64,000 nucleotides of DNA, taken from Planococcaceae bacterium Storch 2/2-2 (GTDB taxonomy: Bacteria; Bacillota; Bacilli; Bacillales_A; Planococcaceae). The stretch lies in assembly GCA_009740415.1 (NCBI GenBank), contig WOYE01000009.1, forward strand, positions 1,399,831 through 1,463,830, given 5' to 3'. Every line of letters starts with the position of its first letter. Within the stretch, counting starts at the first letter, position 1. A program made the translations under genes and the position numbers. The notes beneath the pieces were generated by a model. The model did no database searches. It was not told the origin of the DNA and saw only the letters and a program-made list of their open reading frames with translations. This document shows, piece by piece, positions 8,318-16,962 of the stretch.

Positions 8318-9688
8318 TTAGCTCACTGGCAATTTATCGATAAATGTCGTCGCCAGTCCTAAATAAATTAAAATACTAATGACGTCGTTCAATGTCGTAA
8401 TGAACGGACCCGACGCAACAGCTGGGTCGATATTTAACTTATGCATGAGCAATGGAATGAATGATCCTGATAAAGTCGCTACGAAAATCGATACCATAAT
8501 CGCTGCTCCGACGAGTAACGCGATGACGAACTCACCTTTCCATACAGTAATGAGTCCGACGACAAATACCGCGCAAATGATACCAGTAATGAGACCCGTT
8601 CCTGCTTCACGCGAAAGTAATTTCCAACGACTTTCTTCTTCATTATCGCTCGTCGCAATGCTACGAACAGCGACCGCTAACGCTTGCGTTCCACTGTTTC
8701 CAGCAGTACCTGCAATGAGTGGAATGAATGCCGCTAAAATCGCTACTTTTTCAATCGTTCCTGTGAACATATCGATTAAGCTCGCTGTTAACATTCCGAG
8801 GACGAGTAAAATGATGAGCCACGGCGCGCGTTTTTTCGCTGCCGCAAATGCACTATGCTCGGTTGCATCGATGTCTGTTACACCGGCAAGTTTCGAGTAG
8901 TCATCTGTCGCTTCTTCATCCATGACGTCGATAATGTCATCGACTGTAATGATCCCGAGTAAATGTTGTTGAAAATCGACGACAGGCATCGCTAATAAGT
9001 CGTAATCTTGCATGCGACGTGCGACGTCTTCCTGGTCATCTGACACGAGCACGCTTACGACCCGTTCATTCATAATGTCACGAATTAACGTATCTTCTTT
9101 CGCGATAATTAAATCACGCAAAGAAACGACACCGGTTAAACGATTGTTGTCGTTCACGATAAATATGTAATAAATCGTTTCCGCACTCGGCGCTACATTT
9201 TTTAAAATCGTCATCGCCGAACGAACTGTCGAATTTTCAGGAATCGTTACGAACTCCGTCGTCATGATCGATCCCGCTGTCGACTCTTCGTAATGGAGTA
9301 ACGCTCGAATTTTATCCGCTTCTTCTTTTGACATGAGCGTTAAATAGCTAATCGTTTGAGCTTTGTCGAGTTCCTTCAAAACGTCAACTGCGTTGTCAAC
9401 GAACATGTGCGAGATCATCGTCGCAGCATAAGAGCTGTCCATCTCTTCTAAAAAGCCTTTATATTGGTCTTCCTCGATCTCCGTCGTTTCAAACAGCTCC
9501 GCAAGTTCTTTCGGTGATAAGTACTCGTACATTTTACCACGCTGTTCAGCCGTTGCATTTTCATAAAATGTCGCTTGATCATAAGGGTGCAGTTGGAGAA
9601 ACTGCTCACGAAAATCATGAATTTTATGTTCTTCTAGCAACTTCGCTAACTGATGTTGATCGAGCTCTGTCTCTTCTGCTAATGTCAT
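8318..9688 (-). CDS. mgtE: Magnesium transporter MgtE
   Basis: Mg2+ channel/transporter of about 456 residues. Order of domains: helical MgtE N-domain (about 1-115), paired CBS domains (about 125-250, with the TAGSIMTTEF and IRDIMNERV starts), then five transmembrane helices in the C-terminal 180 residues with the family motifs PLIAGTAGNSGTQ and ASGPFITTLND. ATG 9688 is chosen because AAGGTGG lies just upstream; an in-frame ATG at 9733 overlaps the rluA stop (ATGA) but has no ribosome-binding site, though translational coupling remains possible. Last gene of the yjbL-nadK-rluA-mgtE run. I saw no Mg2+-sensing M-box here. Confidence 0.93.
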   Translation of the reverse strand: MTLAEETELDQHQLAKLLEEHKIHDFREQFLQLHPYDQATFYENATAEQRGKMYEYLSPKELAELFETTEIEEDQYKGFLEEMDSSYAATMISHMFVDNAVDVLKELDKAQTISYLTLMSKEEADKIRALLHYEESTAGSIMTTEFVTIPENSTVRSAMTILKNVAPSAETIYYIFIVNDNNRLTGVVSLRDLIIAKEDTLIRDIMNERVVSVLVSDDQEDVARRMQDYDLLAMPVVDFQQHLLGIITVDDIIDVMDEEATDDYSKLAGVTDIDATEHSAFAAAKKRAPWLIILLVLGMLTASLIDMFTGTIEKVAILAAFIPLIAGTAGNSGTQALAVAVRSIATSDNEEESRWKLLSREAGTGLITGIICAVFVVGLITVWKGEFVIALLVGAAIMVSIFVATLSGSFIPLLMHKLNIDPAVASGPFITTLNDVISILIYLGLATTFIDKLPVS

Positions 9689-9729
9689 TGCTCCACCTTC
9701 CTTATCCTTTTTCCATTGCCGTTTCCACG

Positions 9730-10683
9730 TCATTTAAACGTCAGATCACAATAACTATTTATGCTATCGTTTCTCGTATCCTTCGTCAAGTTCACTCGTT
9801 CTATTTTTTCGAGCTGTTCCGCAAGTGGCAAATGGAAGGATAAACGTTCATCGGTCATCGGGTGGTTGAAAGAAAGTGTCGAGCAAAATAAAACTTGCCC
9901 TTTCCATCGTCGATGCGCCTCTCCGTACAATGAATCGCCGACGATGGGACGCTCGTAATGAGCGAGGTGAACTCGGAGTTGGTGCGTACGCCCTGTTACG
10001 AGTTCTAAGCGAGCTGCTTCGTACGTTTCTCCTTTCCAACCGTACGGTGAAACATCGTGTACGATCGTTCGAGCAAAGTGACCGTCGTCACGAACTTCAC
10101 GTTCAATAATGCTGCCTTCTTTTCTTCCGATCGGCGCTTCAATGACAGGTGGTAACATCGGTCCACCTGGATGTAACAACGCCATGTAATGACGTCGCAT
10201 CTCTCCGCTTTGGATTTGGTCACTTAACAAATGATGGATGTGCCCGTGTTTTGCAAAACAGACGAGTCCTGACGTATGCGTATCTAGTCTCGTCACGACG
10301 TGAATGTTCGCTGCGATGCCTCGTTCATCAAAGTAATGGGCGACACCGTTCACGAGAGAGTCGTCTGGGTGATCTCTGGAAGGAATGGTCGCCACACCTT
10401 GTGGCTTTTCTAAAACGAGCAGTTGCTCATCTTCATAGACAATTGCCAAATCCATCGGTGTGCGTACAATCGACGGTTTACAACACTCGGCCGGAAACGT
10501 CACGTCCACTCGATCGCCAGCACGCAACTTATGGCGAACATCGACTTCGGTCCCATTCACTTCGAGACGTCCACCTGAAAATTTAATCGTCGTCAATGAA
10601 CGACGGGATATGTTTTTTTGTCGTAAAAAAGAGCGGAGAAGTTCCCCTTCTTCCCGCTCCGACACAGTAAATGTTAGCTTCAT
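9730..10683 (-). CDS. RluA-family RNA pseudouridine synthase, YjbO-like
   Basis: A 317-residue enzyme converting uridine to pseudouridine in structured RNA, probably rRNA. An S4-like RNA-binding segment occupies about residues 10-70, the catalytic aspartate is in VVTRLDTHTSG near residue 135, and the conserved GRTHQLRVHL motif lies near 235. Order next to nadK matches B. subtilis yjbN-yjbO. ATG 10683 is chosen over an upstream GTG because it has AAAGGTG at good spacing. A second RluA-type gene is at 55390. Confidence 0.9.
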   Translation of the reverse strand: MKLTFTVSEREEGELLRSFLRQKNISRRSLTTIKFSGGRLEVNGTEVDVRHKLRAGDRVDVTFPAECCKPSIVRTPMDLAIVYEDEQLLVLEKPQGVATIPSRDHPDDSLVNGVAHYFDERGIAANIHVVTRLDTHTSGLVCFAKHGHIHHLLSDQIQSGEMRRHYMALLHPGGPMLPPVIEAPIGRKEGSIIEREVRDDGHFARTIVHDVSPYGWKGETYEAARLELVTGRTHQLRVHLAHYERPIVGDSLYGEAHRRWKGQVLFCSTLSFNHPMTDERLSFHLPLAEQLEKIERVNLTKDTRNDSINSYCDLTFK

Positions 10684-10697
10684 TCGTTTCACACCTT

Positions 10698-11498
10698 TTA
10701 TGAATCACTCGATACGAACGAATCGTGCACGCGTTCCCAAAACGGAAACGGACGGAAACGAGCGAAACGGACTTTTTCATTCGCAACGCGGTATTCAATC
10801 GAACGCACACCTTTATGGAGCAATTGCAAATGGTCGACGGTCAACATGAAATCCGGCCCTTGAACTGGAGTGAGTACGCAGCGGTGATGGTCGGGTAAGA
10901 CGAGCGGTGAACCGACGGTACGGAACACTCGATTGTTAATCGACGCCATTTCAGTGAGTTGCATCGCTGGTAACGACGGGTGAATGATCGCTCCACCGAG
11001 CGACTTACTATAAGCCGTCGACCCGGACGGTGTTGACATACATAAGCCGTCTCCACGGAATCGTTCAAAGAGACGACCGTTCAGCTCAACATCGACAACG
11101 AGTGTCACTCCTGGTGATTTAATCGTCGATTCATTCAACGCTAAATACGTCGTACTTTCCGCTTCATTTTCAGCATTGATCGTCACTTGTAATAACGGGT
11201 ACTCAATCACTTCATACGAGTGACGAGCGATTGAAATAACGAGCTTTTCGATTTCTGACGGTTTCCAATCTGCATAAAAACCTAAATGTCCCGTATGAAT
11301 TCCGACGAATGCGGTCTCGTCAAGACGGTGGCTATATTTATGAAACGCATGTAGCAATGTCCCATCTCCACCGACCGACAGTACAATTTCCGGCTCTTCA
11401 TCATCGAACTCCAACCCGAAGTCACATAAATATTGTTTCGCACGTTGTGCCAATTCATTCGATACTTGATCATTTCTTGATTGAATAGAAAACTTCAT
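10698..11498 (-). CDS. nadK: NAD kinase
   Basis: Phosphorylates NAD to NADP. The 266-residue protein carries the GGDGTLL motif near residue 50 and the downstream glycine-rich NAD-binding segment around [16 protein letters not shown]. It corresponds to B. subtilis NadF/PpnKA (yjbN) in the yjb region. ATG 11498, giving an [10 protein letters not shown] start, follows GAGGGGTG; the longer GTG reading is less likely. Only 14 bases separate it from the rluA-type gene. Confidence 0.94.
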   Translation of the reverse strand: MKFSIQSRNDQVSNELAQRAKQYLCDFGLEFDDEEPEIVLSVGGDGTLLHAFHKYSHRLDETAFVGIHTGHLGFYADWKPSEIEKLVISIARHSYEVIEYPLLQVTINAENEAESTTYLALNESTIKSPGVTLVVDVELNGRLFERFRGDGLCMSTPSGSTAYSKSLGGAIIHPSLPAMQLTEMASINNRVFRTVGSPLVLPDHHRCVLTPVQGPDFMLTVDHLQLLHKGVRSIEYRVANEKVRFARFRPFPFWERVHDSFVSSDS

Positions 11499-11524
11499 AA
11501 CGTTCACCCCTCTGTTAAAATTCG

Positions 11525-11908
11525 TTACAGCTGATCGTTCAGCTGTTCGATGTACGAATGAAACTGTTTCTCTACAAGCGATGTAAATGTTTCACCGTAA
11601 TTTCCATTGCCTTCGATATTGACGAGCATCATGTCGAGTTCTTCTTTTAACCGTTCCAGTTCTATCCATTCATCGCCGTCTTTCCAACCGATCGGCGCAT
11701 CTTCTTCGACTGCTTGCAGTAACGATCCCCACATCGATACTGGGAAGTGGACATATCCATACGTATCGCCACGATCCACTAAATAGACGAACGTTTGACG
11801 GTCTGAATCCGCGATCAACGTTCCGCTCGGGACACTTCCTGTTAAAGACTCATCGGTTTCGATGATCCAAACGTCTTCTTTTCTCATATTCGTTACTGTA
11901 CTATGCAT
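11525..11908 (-). CDS. yjbL: UPF0738 family protein, YjbL-like
   Basis: Uncharacterised 127-residue acidic protein resembling the UPF0738 family: the stretch [18 protein letters not shown] followed by a conserved tryptophan region (MWGSLLQAV) fits the family. ATG 11908 has AAGGAGA seven bases upstream; the longer reading has no such signal. In B. subtilis yjbK and relQ (yjbM) lie around yjbL before nadK; here yjbL is directly followed by nadK. Function unknown. Confidence 0.7.
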   Translation of the reverse strand: MHSTVTNMRKEDVWIIETDESLTGSVPSGTLIADSDRQTFVYLVDRGDTYGYVHFPVSMWGSLLQAVEEDAPIGWKDGDEWIELERLKEELDMMLVNIEGNGNYGETFTSLVEKQFHSYIEQLNDQL

Positions 11909-12103
11909 ATTGTTCTCTCCTTCGTATGACACAATGATTACGTTCAGTTTACCATAGGCACCTTGACGTTGCACCGCTAAAAGAAAACATGAACGTCCGA
12001 ATAACGAGCTCCTTCTTTTTTATTGAAGTGCTATTTATTTGTTTCTTCCCTCGTTCGTTGCTAAAATGTTGTTACAGATTAGCAAAGAGGAGATTGTGAC
12101 ATT

Positions 12104-12493
12104 ATGCGAAAACCTGTTATTCCTTATGAGCAACTTGGTGCCGAACGACTTTCTGAGCTCATCGACCGTTTTTATGAAAAAGTGGCGGTCCATCCGGATT
12201 TAGCTCCTATTTTTCCAAAAGATTTAACAGAAACGGCGAGAAAACAAAAGCAGTTCCAAACACAATATTTAGGTGGTCCGAATTTGTTTACGGAAGAACA
12301 TGGTCACCCGATGATGAAAGCTCGTCACAACCCATTTCCCATTACGCCAACACGTGCGAACGCTTGGTTAAGCTGCATGTCTGAAGCGATGGATGAGATC
12401 GGATTAGACGGTAAATTTAGAGAGATTTATTATAAACGTTTAGAAATGACTGCTTATCATATGATCAATACGGATGAGGAGGATGACATGTGA
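12104..12493 (+). CDS. yjbI: Group II truncated haemoglobin, YjbI-like
   Basis: A 129-residue haem protein. The family signature QYLGGPNLFTEEHGHPMMKARH spans about residues 48-69 and contains the conserved LGGP, the HGHP and the proximal-histidine region; the PFPIT segment follows. In B. subtilis YjbI binds oxygen and has been linked to protection against oxidative stress. The stop codon overlaps the GTG start of spxH, as in the B. subtilis yjbI/yjbH arrangement. ATG 12104 follows GAGGAG. Confidence 0.92.
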   Translation: MRKPVIPYEQLGAERLSELIDRFYEKVAVHPDLAPIFPKDLTETARKQKQFQTQYLGGPNLFTEEHGHPMMKARHNPFPITPTRANAWLSCMSEAMDEIGLDGKFREIYYKRLEMTAYHMINTDEEDDM

Positions 12494-13311
12494 ACCGCCA
12501 AACCGCTGTAGAAGAAAGTACTTCGAGTTTAACTTGTGCACGGCCGATTGAGCTGTACGTTTTTATCGATCCCCTTTGCCAAGAGTGCTGGGCGATGCAG
12601 CCGTTACTAAGACGTTTACAAGTCGAATATGAACGTTACTTTACGTTGCGGATCGCGCTTCGCACTTCATTAAAAAATTTAAATACACAAGCGAATGAAT
12701 GCGAACTTCCTTACTGTGAACAGACGAATCTTTCGTTCCCAAGTTTGGCGATTAAAGCGGCCGAATTTCAAGGGAAACGAGCAGGCTTTCGTTACTTATC
12801 AAAACTGTTAGATTACTCATTGCTTCAAACGAAAAACATTACGTCTTTTGATGTCCTTCTTTCAATCGCAGAAGAGCTCGAATTGGATGTCGATGAATTC
12901 CGTTCAGACTTTACATCAAAAAATGTGTTGCGTTCGCTACAATTGGATTTATTTTTAGCGAAAGAGATGGAAGTCGATCGTTCGCCGACATTCGTATTTT
13001 TCAATGAAAACATTGAAGATGAAGGGTTAAAAGTGGACGGACTTTACGATTATGAAGTGTATGAACAAATTTTAAGTGAGTTAGTACCTTACCCGATCGA
13101 GCCGGACACACCACCGACGATTCTCGAACTACTCTCCCGGTTTTATGCGATGACGACAGAAGAAATTGCCGCAGTCTATCGATCACCGGTTGGAAAAGTA
13201 GAACGTGAATTGAAAAAAAGTTTATTAAAACAACAGTTGGAACGGATCCCTTTCAACCAAACGGACGTTTGGAAAAAAAGATCCTTCCCTTCTATACCGA
13301 ATGAACGTTAA
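12490..13311 (+). CDS. spxH: ClpXP adaptor SpxH (YjbH), DsbA-like fold
   Basis: Thioredoxin/DsbA-fold adaptor of 273 residues that delivers Spx to ClpXP for degradation. Near residue 26 is the IDPLCQECWAMQP segment, a CxxCW motif like that of B. subtilis SpxH. The start is GTG 12490, overlapping the haemoglobin TGA (GTGA) and preceded by GAGGAGGATGACAT, so translation is probably coupled. Its substrate gene spx lies 5 kb away on the other strand. A strong terminator follows, then the roxS gene. Confidence 0.92.
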   Translation: MNRQTAVEESTSSLTCARPIELYVFIDPLCQECWAMQPLLRRLQVEYERYFTLRIALRTSLKNLNTQANECELPYCEQTNLSFPSLAIKAAEFQGKRAGFRYLSKLLDYSLLQTKNITSFDVLLSIAEELELDVDEFRSDFTSKNVLRSLQLDLFLAKEMEVDRSPTFVFFNENIEDEGLKVDGLYDYEVYEQILSELVPYPIEPDTPPTILELLSRFYAMTTEEIAAVYRSPVGKVERELKKSLLKQQLERIPFNQTDVWKKRSFPSIPNER

Positions 13312-13353
13312 AAATACCTTGAACGAATGATTCTCGTTCAAGGTATTTTTATA
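13312..13353 (+). terminator. Intrinsic terminator after spxH
   Basis: AAAAATACCTTGAACGA, short loop, TCGTTCAAGGTATTTTT; near-perfect stem just after the stop. Confidence 0.92.
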
Positions 13354-13521
13354 ACTTTATAACATCTATTGGAGTTTGATGCTTGAGAAACTAAAAATCC
13401 TTCAGTCATTTTTTAGACTTGTCTACGGGTCCATCAGTCATGTTGAAAGGTGATCTCTTAAAATAGGCGTGAGCAAAAACAAGCCTACGGAGCATTTAAA
13501 TCAGTCGTATGTATAAAAAAA

Positions 13522-13548
13522 GAGATGCCGTAATCGGATGGCATTCAT
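13522..13548 (-). terminator. Small hairpin with T tract in the spxH-roxS spacer
   Basis: On the minus strand ATGCC, ten bases, GGCAT is followed by CTC and T7. It lies downstream of the RoxS terminator and may be a backup terminator or end a separate short transcript. The rest of 13354-13595 holds no convincing gene. Confidence 0.4.
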
Positions 13549-13596
13549 TTGAAAAGGAAACAGATATCCGACTGACTCGTCTCATACACTCTTTTA

Positions 13597-13707
13597 AAAA
13601 ACGAAAAGAGCATCCGCTCCTGGGGGAGAGGGATGCTCTTTTACAAAGGGAATGGGAGAAATGTTCACGTTCAAACAAAAGGGGTGTATGTTTGGTATGT
13701 GATTTAT
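13597..13707 (-). ncRNA. roxS: Regulatory small RNA RoxS (RsaE)
   Basis: Base-pairing sRNA that represses central-metabolism mRNAs. Read on the minus strand, the RNA begins near 13707 with AATCACATACCAAACATAC, followed by the C-rich pairing regions ACACCCCTTTTG and TTTCTCCCATTCCCTTTG, then a terminator (GAGCATCC stem) and T-rich tail. From memory this closely matches S. aureus RsaE and B. subtilis RoxS, and the location between spxH and pepF is the conserved one. A TATATA -10 box lies about 8 bases before the proposed 5' end. The terminator loop carries another C-rich run (CTCTCCCCCAGG), a possible extra seed. Ends are approximate. Confidence 0.87.
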
Positions 13708-13713
13708 TTCACG
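13696..13713 (-). promoter_or_regulatory. Rex-like operator at the roxS start
   Basis: CGTGAAATAAATCACA matches the Rex consensus TGTGAAATATTTCACA at 13 of 16 positions and also fits the Fnr pattern (one mismatch). It spans the predicted RoxS transcription start just after the -10 box. RoxS is known to be repressed by the NADH sensor Rex in B. subtilis, so Rex is favoured. Confidence 0.7.
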
Positions 13714-13851
13714 TATATAACTTATCATGAAATAATAGTATATGCAATAGTTCACAATCATTGTCACACTTATGTCATAAATAAACGCGTTACAAAGCGC
13801 TCTGTCACAATTCATTCAAATTTTATAACGGATTCGTTCCTTCTTTTTATA

Positions 13852-13867
13852 ATGAAAACGCTTTCCA
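13852..13867. promoter_or_regulatory. CcpA-type cre box
   Basis: ATGAAAACGCTTTCCA matches the cre consensus WTGNAANCGNWWNCAW except for one position. It lies about 145 bases upstream of roxS and overlaps a plus-strand TATAAT. Neither flanking protein gene is downstream of it, so its target is roxS or an unseen short transcript. Confidence 0.55.
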
Positions 13868-13933
13868 TTATTACTATATGAAAATATCTTTAAAAGTCTG
13901 AATACTCTTGCTATTGTAACGGATAAACGAATG

Positions 13934-13972
13934 AAAAAACCTAGCAACGACGGCAGACGTTACTAGGTTTTA
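13934..13972 (-). terminator. Terminator after pepF
   Basis: AAACCTAG(t)AACG and CGTT(g)CTAGGTTT stem followed by T's on the minus strand, six bases past the stop; A-rich on the other side, so possibly bidirectional. Confidence 0.85.
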
Positions 13973-13977
13973 ACACT

Positions 13978-15780
13978 TTATTTCATTAACAATTGCTCAA
14001 GTTCTGTTAAACGACGTTCAAACATTTCACACGCTTCTCGGATCGGTTGTGCACTCGTCATATCGACGCCGGCACGTTTTAAAATGTTGATCGATGTATC
14101 GGAAGAGCCTGCTTTTAAAAACTCATTCACGTATCGTTCAACTGCAGGTTGTCCTTCTTTTAAAATTTGGCCGCTTAAAGCGACTGCTGCACTGTACCCT
14201 GTCGCATATTGGTACACATAGTAGTTGTAGTAGAAATGTGGAATCCGTGCCCATTCGAGTGCGATTTCCTCATCAATGACCATATCGTCACCGAAATATT
14301 TTTCATTGAGACGGTAATATTCTTCGCTCAAGCGGTCAGCTGTAAGCGCAACTCCTTGTGCATCGAGTTCGTGAATTAAATGCTCGAACTCCGCAAACAT
14401 CGTCTGACGGAAGACGGTGCCACGGAATCCATCTAACCAATGGTTCAACAAATATTTACGTTCTTCTTCATCTTCTGTCGTCTCTAGTAAATACTCGTTC
14501 AACAACGCTTCGTTCACTGTCGATGCGACTTCGGCAACGAAAATCGTATATCCGCTGTAATGGTACGGCTGGTTTGCACGTGAATAATAACTATGAACAC
14601 TATGTCCGAATTCGTGAGCGAGTGTAAATAAGTTATCGACGTTATCTTGCCAGTTCATTAAAATGAACGGATTCGTACCGTACGTTCCTGACGAGTACGC
14701 GCCGGAACGCTTTCCTTTATTTTCACGAACGTCGACCCAACGTTCATTCAGCCCTTTTCGTACGATCGACTGGTACTCCTCACCGAGTGGCTCGAAGCTA
14801 TCGACCATTTTTTCCGCTGCTTCTTCGTACGTCATTTTCATTTCCACATCTTTTACGAGTGGCGTATAAATGTCATACATATGATGTTCATCGAGTCCGA
14901 GTACATGTTTACGTAACGTAACATAACGGTGGAGCAACGGTAAATGTTCGTTGATCGTCTCGACTAATTGGTCGTATACCGCTTCTGGAATTCGATTGGA
15001 AGAAAGTGCCGCCTCTCTCGCTGATTCAAAGCCGCGAATACGCGCGCTCACATTATGACTTTTTACGACACCTGTTAATGTCGATGCGAACGTATTTTTA
15101 AACTGACCGTACGTCTCATACATCGCATCAAACGCTTCTTTTCGTACGTCACGATTGCTACTTTCCATCAGTTGAATGAAACGGCCGTGCGTTAATTCAA
15201 TGCGCTCGCCTTTCTCATTCGTCACTTCTGGAAACGTTAAATCAGCATTGTTCAACTTGCCGAACGTATCGCTCGACGCACCGGTTACTTCACTCATTTG
15301 CGCAAGGATCGCTTCTTGCTCTTTCGGTAAAATGTGAGCACGTTGTGCATTGAACTCTTCCAATTCATACGCATATTGTGCGAGTTCTTCATTTTGTTCG
15401 ACGTAACGTTGCAACGTGTCTTCATCGACCGATAACAACTCAGGTGACAAGAACGAAAGTGCCGTCCCTACTTTTGCGTAAAGCGAAGCTGCTCGGCTTT
15501 CCATCGCTTGGTACGTTCCGTTACTCGTATCTTCATCGTGCTTTAAATGAGCGTACACGTACACTTTCCCCGTTCGCTGTAACACTTCATCACGATAGTG
15601 AAGCGCCTTTACAATCGCTTCTGCGCCTTCTGAAAACGTGCCTGCATAAGACGGTGCATGTTCGAGAAGTTTTTCCACTTCCTCATATGCTCGTTCCCAC
15701 GCTTCATCCGTTTCAAAAATCGTTGAGACGTTCCACGTCTCTTCTACTTTCACTTCATCTCGTGTCATTACTTTTGACAT
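13978..15780 (-). CDS. pepF: Oligoendopeptidase F
   Basis: Cytosolic M3-family zinc metallopeptidase of 600 residues (B. subtilis YjbG/PepF) that cuts short peptides. The zinc site is HEFGHSVHS near residue 390 (HExxH-type, with the Phe-Gly between), and the third ligand region EVASTVNEALL follows about 25 residues later. Length is normal for the family. It is the last gene of the spx-mecA-coiA-pepF stretch on the minus strand; coiA ends 34 bases upstream. Confidence 0.94.
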   Translation of the reverse strand: MSKVMTRDEVKVEETWNVSTIFETDEAWERAYEEVEKLLEHAPSYAGTFSEGAEAIVKALHYRDEVLQRTGKVYVYAHLKHDEDTSNGTYQAMESRAASLYAKVGTALSFLSPELLSVDEDTLQRYVEQNEELAQYAYELEEFNAQRAHILPKEQEAILAQMSEVTGASSDTFGKLNNADLTFPEVTNEKGERIELTHGRFIQLMESSNRDVRKEAFDAMYETYGQFKNTFASTLTGVVKSHNVSARIRGFESAREAALSSNRIPEAVYDQLVETINEHLPLLHRYVTLRKHVLGLDEHHMYDIYTPLVKDVEMKMTYEEAAEKMVDSFEPLGEEYQSIVRKGLNERWVDVRENKGKRSGAYSSGTYGTNPFILMNWQDNVDNLFTLAHEFGHSVHSYYSRANQPYHYSGYTIFVAEVASTVNEALLNEYLLETTEDEEERKYLLNHWLDGFRGTVFRQTMFAEFEHLIHELDAQGVALTADRLSEEYYRLNEKYFGDDMVIDEEIALEWARIPHFYYNYYVYQYATGYSAAVALSGQILKEGQPAVERYVNEFLKAGSSDTSINILKRAGVDMTSAQPIREACEMFERRLTELEQLLMK

Positions 15781-15814
15781 AATACCCCTTCTTTCTTCTA
15801 CTCTTTACATTTTC

Positions 15815-16840
15815 TCAACTTTGAAAATCGATTGCAACTTTCTGAGCAGTTCTTGCCTCATTTTTACTCAAGCGCTTCATATATTGTTGAACCGCGAGAC
15901 GTTGGCGCGGTGACAACTGTTCGAATAAAGCGTGCTGCTCTTCACGTGTACGTGTAGATACGTAATAGTACCACGTCACTTGCCACTCTAGATCATGTTC
16001 AGAAAAGGCATCGCTATGCGGAACCGGTTGCCCCATCCAATGTGGCAAGTGAAAAGGAGATAACCGCATCTCATAACAAGAACGCAACAACGGATGTTGA
16101 ACGCCTCGTCGGTTATAACGAACCGAACGATAGACGTATTCCTTTCTTTTTTGATCATATAAATGCTTTCCTTCGAATCGCTCACGCTCCGTCACACGAA
16201 CGTCCGCAAAAGGAATCGTTTGATCGTCTAAAGGAACATGCTTAATGGAAACGATGTAATTCATCCCTTGGATGTGATACAACAACGTAACGTATGTAAA
16301 CCGTTCCCGAACGGGATCGTACGTAATCAACTGTTTTTCATCGCCGTCATTTAAAAGAAAGTGGTATTGAAACTGCGTCATACGACAACTCGTTACCCGC
16401 TCTCTCCCTTGAAACCGTTGAGGAGTCATTAAGATCCAAAGCGGTTCGTATCCATGCTGCCGATACGTCGTCGTACGTCGTTGTAATAACGTTAACGAAA
16501 TTTGACTGCATTGAAACTCAATAGGTATTCGACCGATTAACAAATCCGGGCGTTGGCTCAACGTTGGTAAAAAAGGTTCTAACTCTACTTTCTCCACGTA
16601 TCGTTGAAACCATTCATACAATTGCATCTTTCCTGCAATGTGCTCTTTCGTTTCACCTTCTGAAAACGTTCGTTCGCACGCCTCATTCGGAAAATGTGCG
16701 AAATGTCCGATCGTTCGACTTCCTTTTTTAAACATGAGCGGTCGTCCACATTGCGGGCAATAATAAGAGGTCACGGTTTGCTCTTCCGTCATATGCGGCG
16801 CATACACCCAACGGCCTTCACGATCACGCGCCATGAGCAT
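15815..16840 (-). CDS. coiA: Competence protein CoiA
   Basis: CoiA-family protein of 341 residues needed for recombination of imported DNA in competent cells (B. subtilis YjbF). An N-terminal zinc ribbon begins with CPQCGRPL near residue 28, followed by GHFAHF and a nuclease-like core DLLIGRIPIEFQCS near 95-110, in which the D...E-x-Q pattern resembles a PD-(D/E)xK site. ATG 16840 has GGGAGGG upstream. Synteny with mecA and pepF is the Bacillales norm. In B. subtilis the gene belongs to the ComK regulon; I did not find a convincing ComK box here. Confidence 0.9.
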   Translation of the reverse strand: MLMARDREGRWVYAPHMTEEQTVTSYYCPQCGRPLMFKKGSRTIGHFAHFPNEACERTFSEGETKEHIAGKMQLYEWFQRYVEKVELEPFLPTLSQRPDLLIGRIPIEFQCSQISLTLLQRRTTTYRQHGYEPLWILMTPQRFQGRERVTSCRMTQFQYHFLLNDGDEKQLITYDPVRERFTYVTLLYHIQGMNYIVSIKHVPLDDQTIPFADVRVTERERFEGKHLYDQKRKEYVYRSVRYNRRGVQHPLLRSCYEMRLSPFHLPHWMGQPVPHSDAFSEHDLEWQVTWYYYVSTRTREEQHALFEQLSPRQRLAVQQYMKRLSKNEARTAQKVAIDFQS

Positions 16841-16858
16841 AAGACATCCCTCCCCATT

Positions 16859-16903
16859 AAAAAATGCGTAAGTACTCGCTGTTTACACAGGGCACCTACG
16901 CAT
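16859..16903 (-). terminator. Terminator after mecA
   Basis: Minus strand: ATGCGTA arm, inner CTGT/ACAG hairpin, TACGCAT arm, then T6. Confidence 0.8.
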
Positions 16904-16962
16904 ATGATCAATCGTTCCAGTCCATGAATCTTTGGACAAAAAGTATACGTTCCTTCAAACGC

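Noticed and set aside
13420..13495. Two ACGG-containing loops suggesting a guanidine-II riboswitch
   Set aside because: The flanking bases do not form the required symmetrical stems, and no gene lies downstream.
13509..13881. Open frames of 73-82 codons in the spxH-pepF gap
   Set aside because: No ribosome-binding sites, unusual composition, and they overlap roxS and its terminator.
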